DNA of 64,000 nucleotides from Solanum dulcamara (Eukaryota; Streptophyta; Magnoliopsida; Solanales; Solanaceae): assembly GCF_947179165.1 (NCBI RefSeq), contig NC_077248.1, positions 52,543,732 to 52,607,731 of the forward strand. Reading direction: 5' to 3'. Both the position numbers and the translations under genes were made by a program. The notes below the pieces were generated by a model. The model searched no databases. It was given only the letters and a program-made list of their open reading frames with translations, and was not told the DNA's origin. The first letter of the stretch is position 1; the number at the start of each line of letters is the position of its first letter. Positions 1 to 12,378 of this stretch are shown piece by piece.

Positions 1-688
1 CCTCCGAGGATGCAAGTTGAAGTCTTCAAATACTCCAACTATGTAGGTTGAAGTATTCAAATTCTTCAAGTTTGCAAGTTGAAGTTTAAGTTTGCAAGTT
101 GAAGTCTTCAAATCCTCCAAGTATGCAAGTTGAATTCATCAAATTCTCCTTGTCTGCAAGTTAGGGTCTTGAATCAGCCAAGTTTTTAAATTGAAGTCTT
201 TAAATCCTCCAAATTGTGAGTTGAAAGTTTCAAATTTTCGTAGTCTTAAAGTTGAAGTTTCAGATCTACCATGTCTGCAAGTAAACCTCTTTATAGTCGT
301 TGAGTCTGAAAGTTAAAGTCTTCAAGCCTTGACCTCTAAATTTACCTTTCTCGGGGCAAGGATAAATATCCATCTTTTTGTGCTGTAAGAATACCTTCAA
401 ATTACCTTTCGTAGGGTGGGGACGAGTATCCATCCCTTTGTGCCATAAGACTATTATCTCTAGATTTCATGACTTAAGTGGACAAAATTATCCTTTGAAC
501 CTTAAGTTGGCCTTTTCATGGATTCATCCTTAAAAGAATCTTTAAATTTTGATGCCTTAAGGTGGATAAAATTATTCCTTGCACCCGAAGCTTGTCTTTA
601 CACGAATTTATCCTTAAAAGGATTTTTAAATTTTTATGCCTTAAGGTGGACAAAATTTTTCCTTTCACACTTTATGTCAAAGTATTCG
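1..688. repeat. diverged short tandem repeats
   Basis: The first 350 bases repeat a unit of roughly 40 bases containing gcaagttgaagtcttcaaat with many substitutions. From about 510 to 690 a second unit of roughly 85 bases, built around ccttaaaaggatttttaaat and ccttaaggtggacaaaatt, occurs about twice. No protein is conserved across the copies, so the short reading frame at 518-715 is taken as chance. It may belong to a large element that continues left of the window, but the sequence does not show which. Confidence 0.6.
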
Positions 689-1085
689 GGATCTCATAAA
701 GTTTCAAATTTGTGATCTCAAGGCGGAGACGTTAAAAATATCCCTTTACACTTTATGCTCAAATATTCAGGATCTCATTAAGTCTCAAATTTGTGATCTC
801 AAAGTAGGGACAATAAACACATCCCTTCACACCTCATGCTGAAATAATTAGGATCTCATAAAGCCTAATTTTTGATCTCAAGACGGGGATATTAAACACA
901 TCCCTTCATACCTTATGCTTAAGTATTCTGGATCTCATAAAACCACAAATTTGTGATCTCAAGGCGGAGATTTTAAACACATCCTTTCACACCTTATGCT
1001 CAAATACTTGAAATCTCATAAAGCCTCAAATTTGTGATCTCAAGGCGAGGATGTTAAACATATCACTTCACACCTAATGCTTAAG
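689..1085. repeat. tandem array of about 81 bp units (left part)
   Basis: Units beginning ggatctcataaag start near 689, 770, 851, 930 and 1011, a period close to 81 bases. Each contains gatctcaaggcggagac and a caccttatgct segment. The last unit is cut at 1085 by a solo LTR and resumes at 3355. The copies differ at several positions each, so the array is not recent. Confidence 0.8.
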
Positions 1086-3354
1086 TGTAACACCCTAAAA
1101 ATTTCTAAGCTAATACTTGAATCATTCAACATATGTGTATAGATTCGTACCAGGTGATTCTAAATTTCGCATAGGTGTTAAGGTCAATTATGTAGTATGA
1201 AAATAGATTTGAAGATGATTAAGGTCACAAGAATCCTCTATCACAAAGTTGAGTTGAAATTTTAGTTACCGATCGAGTTTCGTTATAAAATTTTACTTGG
1301 GTCAATTTTAAACAATTATATCTCCCAGAATATGAAAATTTAGGTGACCTGTAACCTATAAAGTTAAAGGTTTATGAATTCTCTTTCCAATGCCACCAAA
1401 TTTGCAATAATCTGAATTCATAGGAAAAATTTATCCCCGTTTTAGTGAAGCCCTATCATGTAGCCACAATTTTATGGACGACATTATGGCCTTTCGTGTG
1501 TTTCATGGACTGTGGAGCCATCCGTGAGGGGCCTGCAGCAAAAAATTTTAGATACCTCATGTGCATGTTTCAAGGGTTATTTTGGTCCTTTTTAAAGTTG
1601 TTTTACCCTATTCTAAGTCATTTTGGGTATTTTAAAGGAGTATATCATACAACTAACTAGTTTTCCTGTTATAATCATCAATCTAAATATCCTAGTCTCA
1701 AACAATTTTCTCTAAACTCATCTAAGGTTCCTCTCCATTAATAATCCTAAAGCTTTCAAGTCAAAAATTCAAAAATTCAAAAGGGAAGCCTTCCATCCAA
1801 GGTTTTCCCAAATTCTTCCACTCTAAGAACTCCATAAAAGAGTTTCTTTTCTCAAGATCAAGTATCAAGAGTCCAAGATCAACGAAAGCTAGTGTTCTTC
1901 CTCAAGCTCAAGAAAAATAAAGTCCCCACCAAAGTTTTCAATTCAATAGCTTCATTATCAGCTATGTAAGGTTATTCATAGTGATGAACTAAGTTCATCC
2001 TTATTCCCTACATCTAAATTCATTCAGTAAGAGTTAAAACTAGGATTTCTACCCCAAGTTTCATGAATTTTGAATTGGCCTTTATTCCTTATCATTAAAT
2101 TTTGATTCCTATCATTGAAATTATAGTTTTGTATTTCTGATTCCCTAATAATAGTTCATATTTATTCTGTCATATGAACCCTATTTATTAAAGAAGTATT
2201 GATAGTTTTTGCATAAATATTATCATGCATTGATTTTCAGTTAAGTAAAATTCAAGTATTTCAAGTTATCAATTGAAGAGAAGTTCTGACGGAACTTGAG
2301 TTGTTCCAAATGAATTACTTATTTTGAAAAGAGCATGACTACTTTTAGAAAAACATTATCAGTATAAGAAAGCAGTTTCAGTCAATTAAAGTTTTGTTTA
2401 GTTCAGTTTTAAAAAAGTATTTTGAGCATAGACTCCAAGTATCAGATTTTTAGTTTTTCCCTAAAGTGAGTCATCTTTAAAGTTATTGAGAATAGTCCAT
2501 GTTTTGGAAGAAGTATTGAGCACCAATTTGAATACGAGTTCAAATAACTCCAATCTCATAAACTGCGTCGCCAGCGTAGATAGGATAGTGTTGTTGGTTT
2601 GGAAGACTCCTTACCCAGCCTTGATAAGGGCTTTCAATTTGATCCATAAGTTCAATTATTGTTGTTCTTTACTCTGGCAAGGTATTGGATGACTCTGGCA
2701 ATGTGGGCTAAGCGTTATGTGGTATCATCACGAGGCTCATAGTGATGGTTGTTGGTTAGAGAAACTTTCCAAAAAAAGTAAAAGTATATTATTTTAGTAT
2801 TTGATATTATTGCATAGCTCAGTTGTAAGGATTTACTTGTTTTCATTGCATTTACATGCTTTACTTTCAGTTGAATTACTTCTAGTTCTATTCATCATAT
2901 GTCTTTCAATTAGTGTATTGCTTCATTCAATCATATTACATACAATACATTCCATATATTGACTTCATTCGATGCTGCATCTTTAAATGATGCAGATACA
3001 GGTGTTTAGAATTAGCAAAAGGCGCTCCATCGAGATCTTCTTCTATCAGTATAGTTGGTGAGACCTCCTTGCCTTCAGAGGGCTCCATTTATTTACGGCT
3101 TTCAGTACTAATAGACAATTAGTTCTTTGTTTAGGTAGACATGTGTCTTGTCCCAACAACTATCCCGGTTTACTATTACTATTACTATTACTAGCATGAG
3201 ATATCTTTAAATGATTTTAAATGTTCATTTTATAAAGCTTCCACATGTATGTTTAGTCTTCTGCTCATTAGTCAGCCAGGCCAAGGATTCGCTTAGGATC
3301 AACAATGATTTTCGAGTGTCGACTACATCTAGTGTGTAGGTTCGGGCCGTGACA
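1086..3354 (+). mobile_element. solo LTR of a Ty3/gypsy chromovirus-like element
   Basis: The segment starts TGTAACACCC and ends GGGCCGTGACA, and is flanked by the 5-bp direct repeat ttaag (1081-1085 and 3355-3359). Its ends and its distal half match the LTR layout of the complete element at 24678-34542: the phrase ctcatagtgatggttgt, then gatgcag and acaggtgtt, then a final cgtgaca. No primer site, gag or pol lies between the ends, so this is one LTR left after LTR-LTR recombination. It interrupts the 81-bp array. Plus orientation follows from the TGTAACACCC end being on the left. The reading frames inside it are not credible genes. Confidence 0.9.
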
Positions 3355-3440
3355 TTAAGTATTCAGGATTTCATAAAGCCTCAAAGTTATGATCTCAAGG
3401 CGGAAACGTTAAACAAATTCCTTCACACCTTAAGATTAAA
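3355..3440. repeat. tandem array of about 81 bp units (right part)
   Basis: The interrupted unit resumes with attcaggatttcataaagcc and gatctcaaggcgg, then decays into unique sequence. Together with 689-1085 it reconstitutes the array that existed before the solo LTR inserted. Confidence 0.8.
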
Positions 3441-3890
3441 TTCTTGTGTTATGATAAAACTCTCCATTGTGTAGCCTTTACAAGATACAAATATTCCTTC
3501 CATTGACCTACGAAAAAATTACACCAAAGAAGTATAGACAAAAAAGAAATTGTACCTTTGTCAGTGATGCTTGTAAATTGGGTCCCAATTTTGTGTGAAG
3601 ATGAACTCACAAGCTGATATTGAAAAGAGGGGAAGCGTATCCCTATTTATAGGGGTGGAGAGGCAGCAGTTTAGCCCTTCCTTGTTCAAGAAGGAGTGAA
3701 TTAAGATCCTAATCAATACGTACAAAGTCACAACAAAAAGGAAATAAAGGAGGTGGTGGAGTCTGGAGACTCCTGTCCAAGTTCGGAAAGAAAGAAAGAA
3801 TGGGTGCGAAGCAAAATCAAGGAAAAAGAGAGCCAGGTTGTTCATGTGAATTCGAATATCAAAGTGATATTTAATTCAAATTCAGTACTT
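3441..3890. other. spacer without recognisable gene
   Basis: AT-rich sequence. A 94-codon minus-strand frame at 3561-3845 is hydrophobic, low in complexity and resembles no family I recognise. It may belong to the same repeat environment as the left edge, but nothing decisive is visible. Confidence 0.4.
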
Positions 3891-5000
3891 AATGATGGTC
3901 ATTTCTACACATAAATATTGTTATAATATTATGATAATAATATTAAGTCAACGTTTCTTTGAACTATTATAATGATAATTATCATAATATTAAGTCAATT
4001 CTTCAAGCCTAGTTTTCAAAAGATAAAATACATCGACGAGACTTGAAGCAGGAGACATTTGTAATCATTTAAAATGCATTAGATATAAATTTATAAAATA
4101 ATTCGGCTTATATTAAATTCAAAATATATTAAACCAAATAAATATTGCGGATTAATATAATTGGATCAATTATTTAAGTCAAATAAATACGAATTTAATT
4201 AAAGTCTAATTTTATTAGGTTAGTCCATTGATCAGGGCTACAAATGATAAGCTCACTTTGCTAAGCCCAATGTCATCTAATCCTAGAGGCCTACTTTAGT
4301 GCTATGTGTCAAAATGACGTGTCATGACAAGTCAAACGAAGAAGCCAATAGGATCATGCCATATACTTAAATCGGATTGGCCGAATGAAATTTATTCTTA
4401 TCACTACTCTTCTACCATATCACTTAAACATGATTTGCTGAAAGAAAGCATGTTCTTATAACAACTGCTCTATTCTACAAGTCCTCATAATTGAGAAAAC
4501 ACACCAAAATTCTAACAAGAAACCAGAGAGAGTTCGTGGATCAAACGCCGCAGATTTCTCTACAAGCTAAAGAATTCAAGCACTCAAGCGCTCAAGTTCA
4601 AAAAAGACTCAAGATCAAGACCACCAGATTCAAGAACAACATCAAAAGCCCTTGAATTGAAGTATAAGTGAAGATCAAGTTCGTCAAGATTCAAGAACAA
4701 GTTCAAAAGCTCTTGAATTCAAGTATAAGTCAAGATCAAGTTTATCAAGTCAACAACAAGTTCATCAAGATTCAAGATCAAGTTTGAAGGCCCCTGAATC
4801 CAAATTCACAAGTCAAAATCAAATTCACAAGATTCAAGATCAAGCTCACAATCTCTTGAATTTATATTTGAAAAGGCGAATCAGAGAACTCATAGAGATT
4901 GTAACGCTCATAGTTGAAATAAAATACTAGGATTGTTGCGATATTTTCTGATCTTGATTATTATTTTCTCAACGTGAATTTTATTGTCTACGACATGATT
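3891..5000 (+). repeat. LTR-like AT-rich segment with internal short repeats
   Basis: The distal part looks like a plant LTR U5 region: agagattgtaacgctcatagttgaaataaaatac, then an AT-rich stretch ending near gtctacgaca. Before it (about 4570-4870) lie imperfect repeats of caagatcaagttc and aagattcaagaacaagttcaaaagc. Clean TG...CA ends, a target duplication and a primer site could not be found, so this is only a tentative LTR fragment, and its boundaries are approximate. Confidence 0.35.
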
Positions 5001-5546
5001 CCAAATTTGATAGATATTGGGTTCTCTTGTTTACCATTATTCAATTTTTTAATCCTCAGCATAAGTACCATACTTCTTGTTTCAAAAACAAGGATAGAGC
5101 TCGTGATGTGCGCCTAATTCACATATTACTCATTGTACACTAACCTAAATTGGGACAAATAATTCCCATCTCCTCTTACTTGTTTTACTTCTATTTGGCA
5201 GGCTAGAGGGAACTAAATAAAATAACAACCTTGAATCAAAGCAAGATATTCTTAACTAGTATGAAAGTAACAAGTAAATTATATCACTAGCTCAAACTAA
5301 CTTGAGATGGGCTTGTCATTATCTGTTCAAATCCATTGTAAACATTTATAACATGAAGGGAAAATAAGTTGTTGATATAATGAATGAAGCAAACTATAAA
5401 ATCATTCTTCAATTAACTCATCCCAACATGGATATCAATTTTATTAAGACTACATCATCCATTAACAAAGATTAAAATTGTTGTTAACGTTGTAGCTAAA
5501 ACTACAATCTCATCTTTAATATCCAAAAGAGAACATAACAAGTCAA
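5001..5546. other. spacer without recognisable gene
   Basis: AT-rich sequence after the LTR-like segment. I see no coding signature, structured RNA or clear repeat boundary here. Confidence 0.4.
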
Positions 5547-6136
5547 TTATTGTGTATTATTAATAATGCGCCTGATATTGTCAATTACAATGTCTGCAAC
5601 AATCTCAAGAGAGAACTTACTCATTTTAGAATCTCTTTCTTGCCTACATCTAGCCTTAGCTTTCTCATAGTAGCATTTGCAGATTTTTAACATAATGCTA
5701 AACTCACAAATGTCCATCAATGACTTTCTCATAGTAGCATGCGCAGCTTATTAACATAATGCTCAGCTCATAAATGACTTCACTCATTCTATCCACATGC
5801 AATGGATAATTATTCTCTTCACTCAGTTTTCTCTGATCAATTTGTGTCAATCATGAGCAATGTCATTTTCATTGCCTCCACAACAAGCCTACCCTAACCT
5901 TCTCCAATGGCAGAACAAGTGAATTAACAGCCTTGTATAACCTAGGCGTATCAATCTGAGCTGTATTCACCAATTACATATATTGAAGTCCAACCATCTT
6001 TCGATTCTTTCAAATCCGAATTCTCCACATGATTAACAATCTTATTTTCAAAATCTCTCTTAGAAAGATACAGGTTCATTATCAGACACAAAGCAATATC
6101 ATCAGCTCCAGAAAAATCCTTCAAGTAAAACCTCAA
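5547..6136 (-). pseudogene. broken coding fragment of unknown family
   Basis: Two minus-strand frames (5951-6136 and 5547-5732) and the stretch between them read like decayed coding sequence. Short peptides such as SKRDFENKIVNHVE, DTPRLYKAVNSLV and PLHVDRMSEVIYE are separated by stops and frame changes. A 64-bp tandem duplication (5660-5723 and 5724-5787) lies inside it and repeats a YYEK-containing segment. I do not recognise the family. It could be a remnant of a host gene or of a poorly known transposon protein. A protein-profile search of the three frames would decide. Confidence 0.3.
5660..5787. repeat. 64-bp tandem duplication
   Basis: Two adjacent copies beginning ctttctcatagtagcat and continuing through ttaacataatgct. 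They start at 5660 and 5724 and differ by a few substitutions. Confidence 0.75.
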
Positions 6137-6413
6137 TTAAACATTCTATCATTTCTTATAATCCACTTGAAAATACTCGAGAAAATAAACTTTTCCCCCA
6201 AAGTTGACTTCATTACTAAATTCCTGATTGAGCCAAGTTCTAGCAACTCATACTTAAGTGGATCAAGAAACTCAACATCAATAGGCTGGACAATCTTTAA
6301 CGGATGAATTCTCTTTCAGTTAAAGTTATCACATGAAAATCAGTAGGCATTCCAAATAAAATTCAAAAGATATTATTAGTATGATATTTTAATATTAATA
6401 TAAATATATCATA

Positions 6414-7070
6414 TGTGACATTATGCATCATGTTATGTTCATCGGTGGGCATTACATTTGTGCCTTATCAATTATTGTAGAATGTGGTCATTAGTTGTTA
6501 ATAACTTTTGTAACCACCAACTCTTCATTTCACAATTATTCTACCTTTTTATTCTTGCAACTTATGTAACATTTGGATCATTCATTTACCCAATTTACTA
6601 CTCATAATCTTCCAATTCATTTCAAGGAAGAATTCCTCACCTATAAATAGTGATGGATTTGTGTACAAGAAATGAACAAGAGAAAGAGTGGAAGAAAGAT
6701 GAGAAGTGTGGATAATATTGTAGTGTGTAGTAGTGAAAGAGAGAGTTGAGACAAGAAAATATTTTAAGTCTTCAACTATATTCACTTTACAAAAGAGAGT
6801 AATTATATGTTGAAGGAATGTGTTCTTTATGTGGAGCTTTGGAGTGTTCAATTAATCTGGAGTTGTTTGAGTTGAATAACTTTGTTGGGCTATTGTATCC
6901 TAGAGGGGACTAGTCAAGAAATATACTACTGGATCGGTGGAGATTAAACTGCAGTGGACTTGAATCTTCTTAATGAGAGCGAGATATCTGTGCCTCAACC
7001 TAAATATTTTTTATTCATTGTTGTTTATTTTATTTTCAACTATAATATATTGTAATTGTGGTATATTACA
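6414..7070 (+). mobile_element. probable solo LTR (Copia-like), boundaries tentative
   Basis: The segment begins TGTGACATTATGC and can be closed at ...gtatattaca. It carries a plausible promoter box, cctataaatag, at about 6640, followed by purine-rich leader-like sequence and an AT-rich 3' part, the layout of a plant LTR of about 650 bases. No gag-pol or primer site follows. A matching 5-bp target duplication is not clear, so the exact ends and the Copia assignment (based on overall look only) are uncertain. Confidence 0.4.
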
Positions 7071-7921
7071 CTAACTAATAGATATATTTCACATTTTCGC
7101 ATGTTCTTCATTAACCTTGTGAATTTCATGTCCTTCCAATTACACCTTTAAAATGATCATAACTTATTAGTGAACATCAAAGTGTCTCAAAAAGGTGGAG
7201 AGTATCAAGCAACAGATTCACTATGGCACTTCATTAATCTCATTCAATCTACATTGTGTTATGTGTAGCTCAATAGCTAAATATCTCACTTCTTTAAGAC
7301 TTTCAAGATCCCGTGATTTTTATTTTTAAATCTAAAGATTGAAACCTTTTTCATCGAGTATTCATGTAAATCTAAAATGTATGACCAAACTTTTTAACTG
7401 TATTGTTTTTACAGATATATATCACAATAAAATGACATTTAGAAAATAACAAATCAGTGGTATAGGCAAATCAAACTGCAATTGCACCTTTTTAACAGGC
7501 ATGCACCATGTATCACAAATGAAATGGCATTCATGAATTGTATACATACTTGAAACCTCGTATACACCGTTTGATCTATGAGTACACCAAGCACTATTAC
7601 TTGCAAAAAAAATGTATACACTATATAATTATTTATATATCATATATACATGTTCATACACTATTTATATAATATTCATACATGTTTATACACTATCTAC
7701 ACAACATTGATACATTACATATATTCTATTTAACTGTTAGTTATTAAAGAAAATAAAAGTTGGTTGTTTAGCCACAGTCAAATCGTAGCTAATAAAAAGT
7801 AAAAAGAAACGTTATTTACCATGGCTAAATAGAGATAAATCGTGGCTAAATAGTGAATTTGGCTATATTTCATCTTATTATTTCTTGGCTATATTTTTTG
7901 CAAACTATTAACTTTTGGTAC
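7071..7921. other. AT-rich spacer
   Basis: No gene seen. Repeated ttcatacactatttatat-like stretches occur at 7615-7720. Near 7750-7850 there are several copies of gtggctaaat and its inverse tagccac, possibly a decayed MITE, but ends cannot be defined. Confidence 0.4.
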
Positions 7922-7926
7922 ATATT

Positions 7927-10130
7927 TGTAACACCCGGCCCGTACTATTCTATTCTAGACCAAGTCCGAGGACCAAAAGAAAACCTGAGCAATAGCAAGA
8001 AGAATAGAGTGCCCAATACCCACGAGTGGCACCTACAGTCTGTAGGAGGGTCTACGAGTCGCAGGTGGCCATTTGTAGGTTACCCCAACACTTAGAAATG
8101 TTTGAGTTTCTTCAACCTTCCCTAAGAGTGGTATCTACGGTCCGTAGGAGTTCCTATGATCAATAGGAGAGGTTCGTAGGTGATGCTGAGAGACTCAACA
8201 CCTCTTGGGTTCGAATACCCTACCTACAAGTTAGTAGGGCGGTCCGTAAATACTCCTATGACCCGTAGAAGGGGGTTTGTAGGTCCATCTTCAGAAATTC
8301 AGGCGAAGTGCCTGATCTCCTACGACCTGGTCTCTACGACCCGTCAACAGGTCTACGACCCGTAGGAACTCAGTCATAGACCCCCCATGCACTTTTCAGT
8401 AAGTCCAAAGTTGGACCCCAGTTCCTACGATCCATAGGAAGGGGCCCATAAATAGTCCATTTTAATGAGGAGTATTTGGTCTTTTATCCATCTTTTTCAA
8501 ACTTAATTCGAGCCGTTTTGGAATTAAATTTAGTCCCTTATCAGTACCCAATATATATTTTCTCTCATTAACACTTAGAAATTTTGATAGCACGCATTGG
8601 AGAGAAGGAGAAGCTAGGGTTCAAGAGTTCAAGCCAAGTCTTTGATTTTCGTTTAGATAATCTTCGTTCCAAGTATGTAAGGCTAATCATAGTGATGTAT
8701 TGAGTTCATCCTCATGCCCTACATCTATCTACATTTAGTAAAAGAGTAATCTAGGGTCTTGTCCTTAGTTTTGAGAATTCTTGGGATGAGTAGTGTCATT
8801 GACTCCCAAATTTCTATCTCTAATTATAGAGTTGCTATATATTGTGCATTTTAGCTTCTTGTGTTGACTGGTCATGTCTATTTTTCAATATGAACTCTGT
8901 TATTCGAGTATTCAATGAGTTATTATCGAGAAGTCTTTTTTTAAAGCAAATGTTATCTTTGAATTGATTTATGTGGAGAGAAAAAAATGAGTTTTTAGAA
9001 AGAGTTTTTAGATATGAATTGAGAAAGAGTATAAGGGGAAGTAAGTATTCCCAAATGTGTCACTTTTTACATTTATAAATGAGAAACTTCGATATCTAAA
9101 TAGTTTATGAGTTTAGAGATACTTCAGAGCTATACCTCTTTTAAGAGGATCTTTTGAAGTAATTACCTCATTTGAGGAAGAGAATGTTTTTATACATTGA
9201 GCATGAGTATATAATTATTGGGAGTAGTATTGAGAAATGATATAGGAACGAGTTTAGATAACTCATAGTCCTCATAAACCATGTAGCCAACATAGGTAAA
9301 TGATTCATACATTTTAGATGACTTCCTTACAGTACTTAGTGATCCACTTAGTAGAGAAGTCTTATACCCTAGCAAGGTATAGGACGGCTCTGGCAACGTG
9401 GGTGAGACAATGTATCATCACATAGCTCATAGTGATGGTTGTCGGTTAGAGAATCTCCCAAATAGAGTTAAAGAATATTTTTAACATATTATTTTATATT
9501 GATGAATAAGTAATTTGTAAAGGTAAATGATTTTATTTCTTTATCTCTTTACATCCAGCTGAGTACATCTTATCCATTGCAGTCTTCCCTTTCAGTTATT
9601 TTTGCTTCGACTCTGTTACATACTCATACATTTAATGTACTTACGTCATTCGACCTGCATCATTTTACAATGCATACACAGGTGTTAGAGATCATCAATA
9701 GGCGTACCGTTGAGATAATTCCCGTCCAACTTGTGGTGAGATCTCTTTTCATTCAAAGGTGCCCTAGAGTCATTATTTTTGTGCTTTATTTCAGTTTTAA
9801 CATTATATTTTGAGGTTGTGGGACTGTCCCAATACCTATTTCAGAGTCAGAGTTAGAGGCTTCATGAACTAGTTAGACAGACATTGAGTTATCCGATTTC
9901 ATCATTGAGTTGTGATTAGACTTTGAATTATATTTCATTAAATATATGATTAAAGTATTGAGACACTATTTTGAGAAGCTGAGTTATTTATACTTGTTGT
10001 GTCCATCTGAGATGTATTATTCTGAGTAAGTCTTTTGCTTAGTGAGTCAGCCAGGCGAAGGGTTTGCTAGGGAACCAATAATGGTTTTTGAGTGTCGGTC
10101 ACGTCAAAGGTGTAGACTCGGGACGTGACA
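7927..10130 (+). mobile_element. solo LTR of a Ty3/gypsy chromovirus-like element
   Basis: It starts TGTAACACCCGGCCCG and ends CGGGACGTGACA, with the 5-bp target duplication atatt at 7922-7926 and 10131-10135. The distal half shares the landmarks of the LTRs of the complete element: tggcaacgtggg, ctcatagtgatggttgtcgg, a gatcatcaataggcg box and the final gtgaca. About 8010-8440 holds a cluster of short inverted motifs around cctacgacccgtagg. No internal retroelement sequence is present. Confidence 0.9.
8010..8440. repeat. cluster of quasi-palindromic gtagg/cctac motifs inside the solo LTR
   Basis: Repeated, partly inverted copies of ggtccgtagga, ctacgacccg and cctacgacccgtagg are spaced over about 430 bases. 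They lie in the first quarter of the LTR, upstream of the expected promoter. The reading frames at 7853-8095 and 8180-8365 fall in it and are artefacts of the repeats. Confidence 0.65.
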
Positions 10131-10162
10131 ATATTTGAAAGGTGGAATGACCTGGGAGATTC

Positions 10163-12207
10163 CAGCACTAAGATCTATTTATCAGTTGAACCCTCCTATT
10201 CATTACTTTGCCAACCAAACCCTTAAATTCACCAGAACACAATATTTTAAACCCCTCTGACAATTAATCGAGTTTATGTGGCGTAATATTATTGAGTTGG
10301 AAATATGTGTGATTACACGTGTTTGAAAGTGAGTTCTAACAATATTTTACTTTTAAAAAATTAATTTAACAAAATTTGAAAAAACAAATAAAGGAAACTT
10401 ACATAAAAATGCTCTATTAAGAAAATATTTATTATTTATAGCAATAACATTTTTTTTTCGCAGAACACTTGTAATACATTTATAATAAAATTTTAATATA
10501 TATTATAGAGAATAATGTATAAAACACATATAATAAAGTTTTATTGTTGGATAATATATTTATCACATGCTTTAATTCACTTATAATACATTGTGTCAAT
10601 TTCTTACCAAACAATCATAGTATATTTAGAACACTTATAATACATTTATATTACATGCATAATTAACTTTTAATACACGTACAAATTTATCATAGTGTTG
10701 CTATAAATGATAATAAATAAAAAGTATCGTTAAAATAAGTAATTATTTATTAAAAAGTACTCACCCAAGTAATTTTTCCAAAAAAAAAACATCTTCTTCA
10801 ACCCTCCCCCACTAACCCACAACTTTCTTCTTCTCCACCAGCCCCCTCTCCTCCGCCCCTCACCTCAGCCCAACTTTCTTCTTTCTCCTGCCCTTTATTT
10901 TCTTAATCTGAAGTTACCCATCTCATTTACTCTTCTACTCCTCTTCTTCTTCTTCTCCAATTCATTTTTATTTTTTGATAAAAATCAATCACCCCTAATT
11001 CCTTTGTTTTGCGCCCGCCCCCACCCCCAACCCCTCTGAAATATCAAATTTTTAAGTTTAAAAGACAGAGATCATTATTTTGTTAGTTGGTTTTAAAGAG
11101 CAGATGTGGATAATGTGAAGGGTGATCGTGAGTAATAACAAGTGGGTCTTGTAAATTTGTAAAATTAATTAAATTTTTTTATTGGGGTTCATTGTGTTTG
11201 TGTTGGTGAACTTGTGGTTGAATTTACAAGTTAAATCGGAAAGAATTTTATCTATTGAGTATGAATTTGGTGCTCAATTTGTGATCAAATATGAAGAAGA
11301 TTGCTATTTGAAAATTTTTCAGAAATTACAAGATTGATCTATTTTATTTTTTATTTTTTTAATACTTAATTTCTTATCTGGTATTAAAAAAATGACGTGG
11401 AATTCCACGTGTAATCGCGCTATTACACGCACACTAACCGAAGGTTAAAAAGGGTTTAAAATATTGTGTTATGATTAGGGATGAACATGGTATGATATGG
11501 TACGGTATTTAAAAATATGGTATGGTAATTTCGATATTCGATTTGTAAAATTATTATACCATTACCATATCAATTTAATTTGGTATGGTTTAGTATTTTG
11601 AAGTTCGCTTTTGATATTTTGCGGTATGGTAAATCGGTAATCATGGTTTGTTAACTTCTACTAATATATACTCATAAAATAGAGTATTATTACTTAGGCG
11701 ATTCAAAAAATGGTGTCGATTGTACCATAGTAAAACATTACACATGTAGAAACATATATTCAAAAGAAAATACAAACAACTCCTTTAGTTAATCAATCAC
11801 ATTTAGAATACATTTCAATCGAAATAGAGTAGTTAAAGTTTTAACTTCTAAACATTTAGTTTATACTAATACTAGGTTGCATATTTGTTAGTACTTTAAT
11901 AATATATATATGTTATTTATGTAACTATATAATTCGGTATGATATTCGATATTTCAGTATGTTATTTCTAAATACCAAATATCATATCGAATATCAAAAA
12001 ATTTAAAATGTAAACCATATACCATACCAAATACCATAATACCAAAACTACGGTATCAAAATTTTTGTTATGGTATGGTAATTCGGTATATACCATACCA
12101 TGTCCACTCCTAGTTCTAATGGGTTTAAGGATTTAGTTGGCAAAGTGATGAGTAGGGGGATTCAACTGACAAATGAAGTCAAGTATAGGGTTCTCCTAGA
12201 AACATCC
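10163..12207. mobile_element. 2-kb element with long terminal inverted repeats (MULE-like or other DNA transposon, non-autonomous)
   Basis: The left arm (about 10163-10325) and the right arm (about 11395-11475 continued at 12113-12207) are inverted copies. Both contain cagttgaa.cccc.cta, ttactttgccaac-type sequence, acacaatattttaaaccc and gattacacgtg. The right arm is split by the MITE at 11476-12112. The loop (10340-11390) has no credible coding frame, only AT-rich, pyrimidine-rich sequence. No target duplication could be assigned, so the outer ends are approximate and the superfamily is an inference from arm length. Confidence 0.6.
11476..12112. mobile_element. hAT-type MITE nested in the inverted-repeat arm
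   Basis: The terminal inverted repeats are TAGGGATGAACATGGTATG on the left and, read inverted, TAGGAGTGGACATGGTATG on the right. Flanking 8-bp direct repeats gttatgat (11468-11475) and gttctaat (12113-12120) match at six of eight positions, as expected for an aged hAT target duplication. The interior is rich in ggtatggtat and its inverse and codes for nothing. The interrupted arm can be checked against the intact left arm at 10163-10325, which has no such insert. Confidence 0.75.
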
Positions 12208-12378
12208 GGACCAATTAGGCATAATTGATCAATGGGCTTGACTATATAGTGGACTTTAGGTCAGAAACTACGTTATGATCCACTTGAATTTGGGCTGATT
12301 TAACTGATCTGTTCGTATCGAATTGTAGGGTTTGTTGCCGTTGCAACCGTGGTCTTCTTCAACTGTCGTCCTTCCCTC

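Noticed and set aside
689..1085. CRISPR-like array
   Set aside because: The repeats are contiguous 81-bp tandem units without unique spacers, in a plant nuclear context.
9577..9813. A 78-codon frame in the solo LTR
   Set aside because: It falls in the conserved distal part of the LTR, whose counterparts in the other LTRs do not keep the frame.
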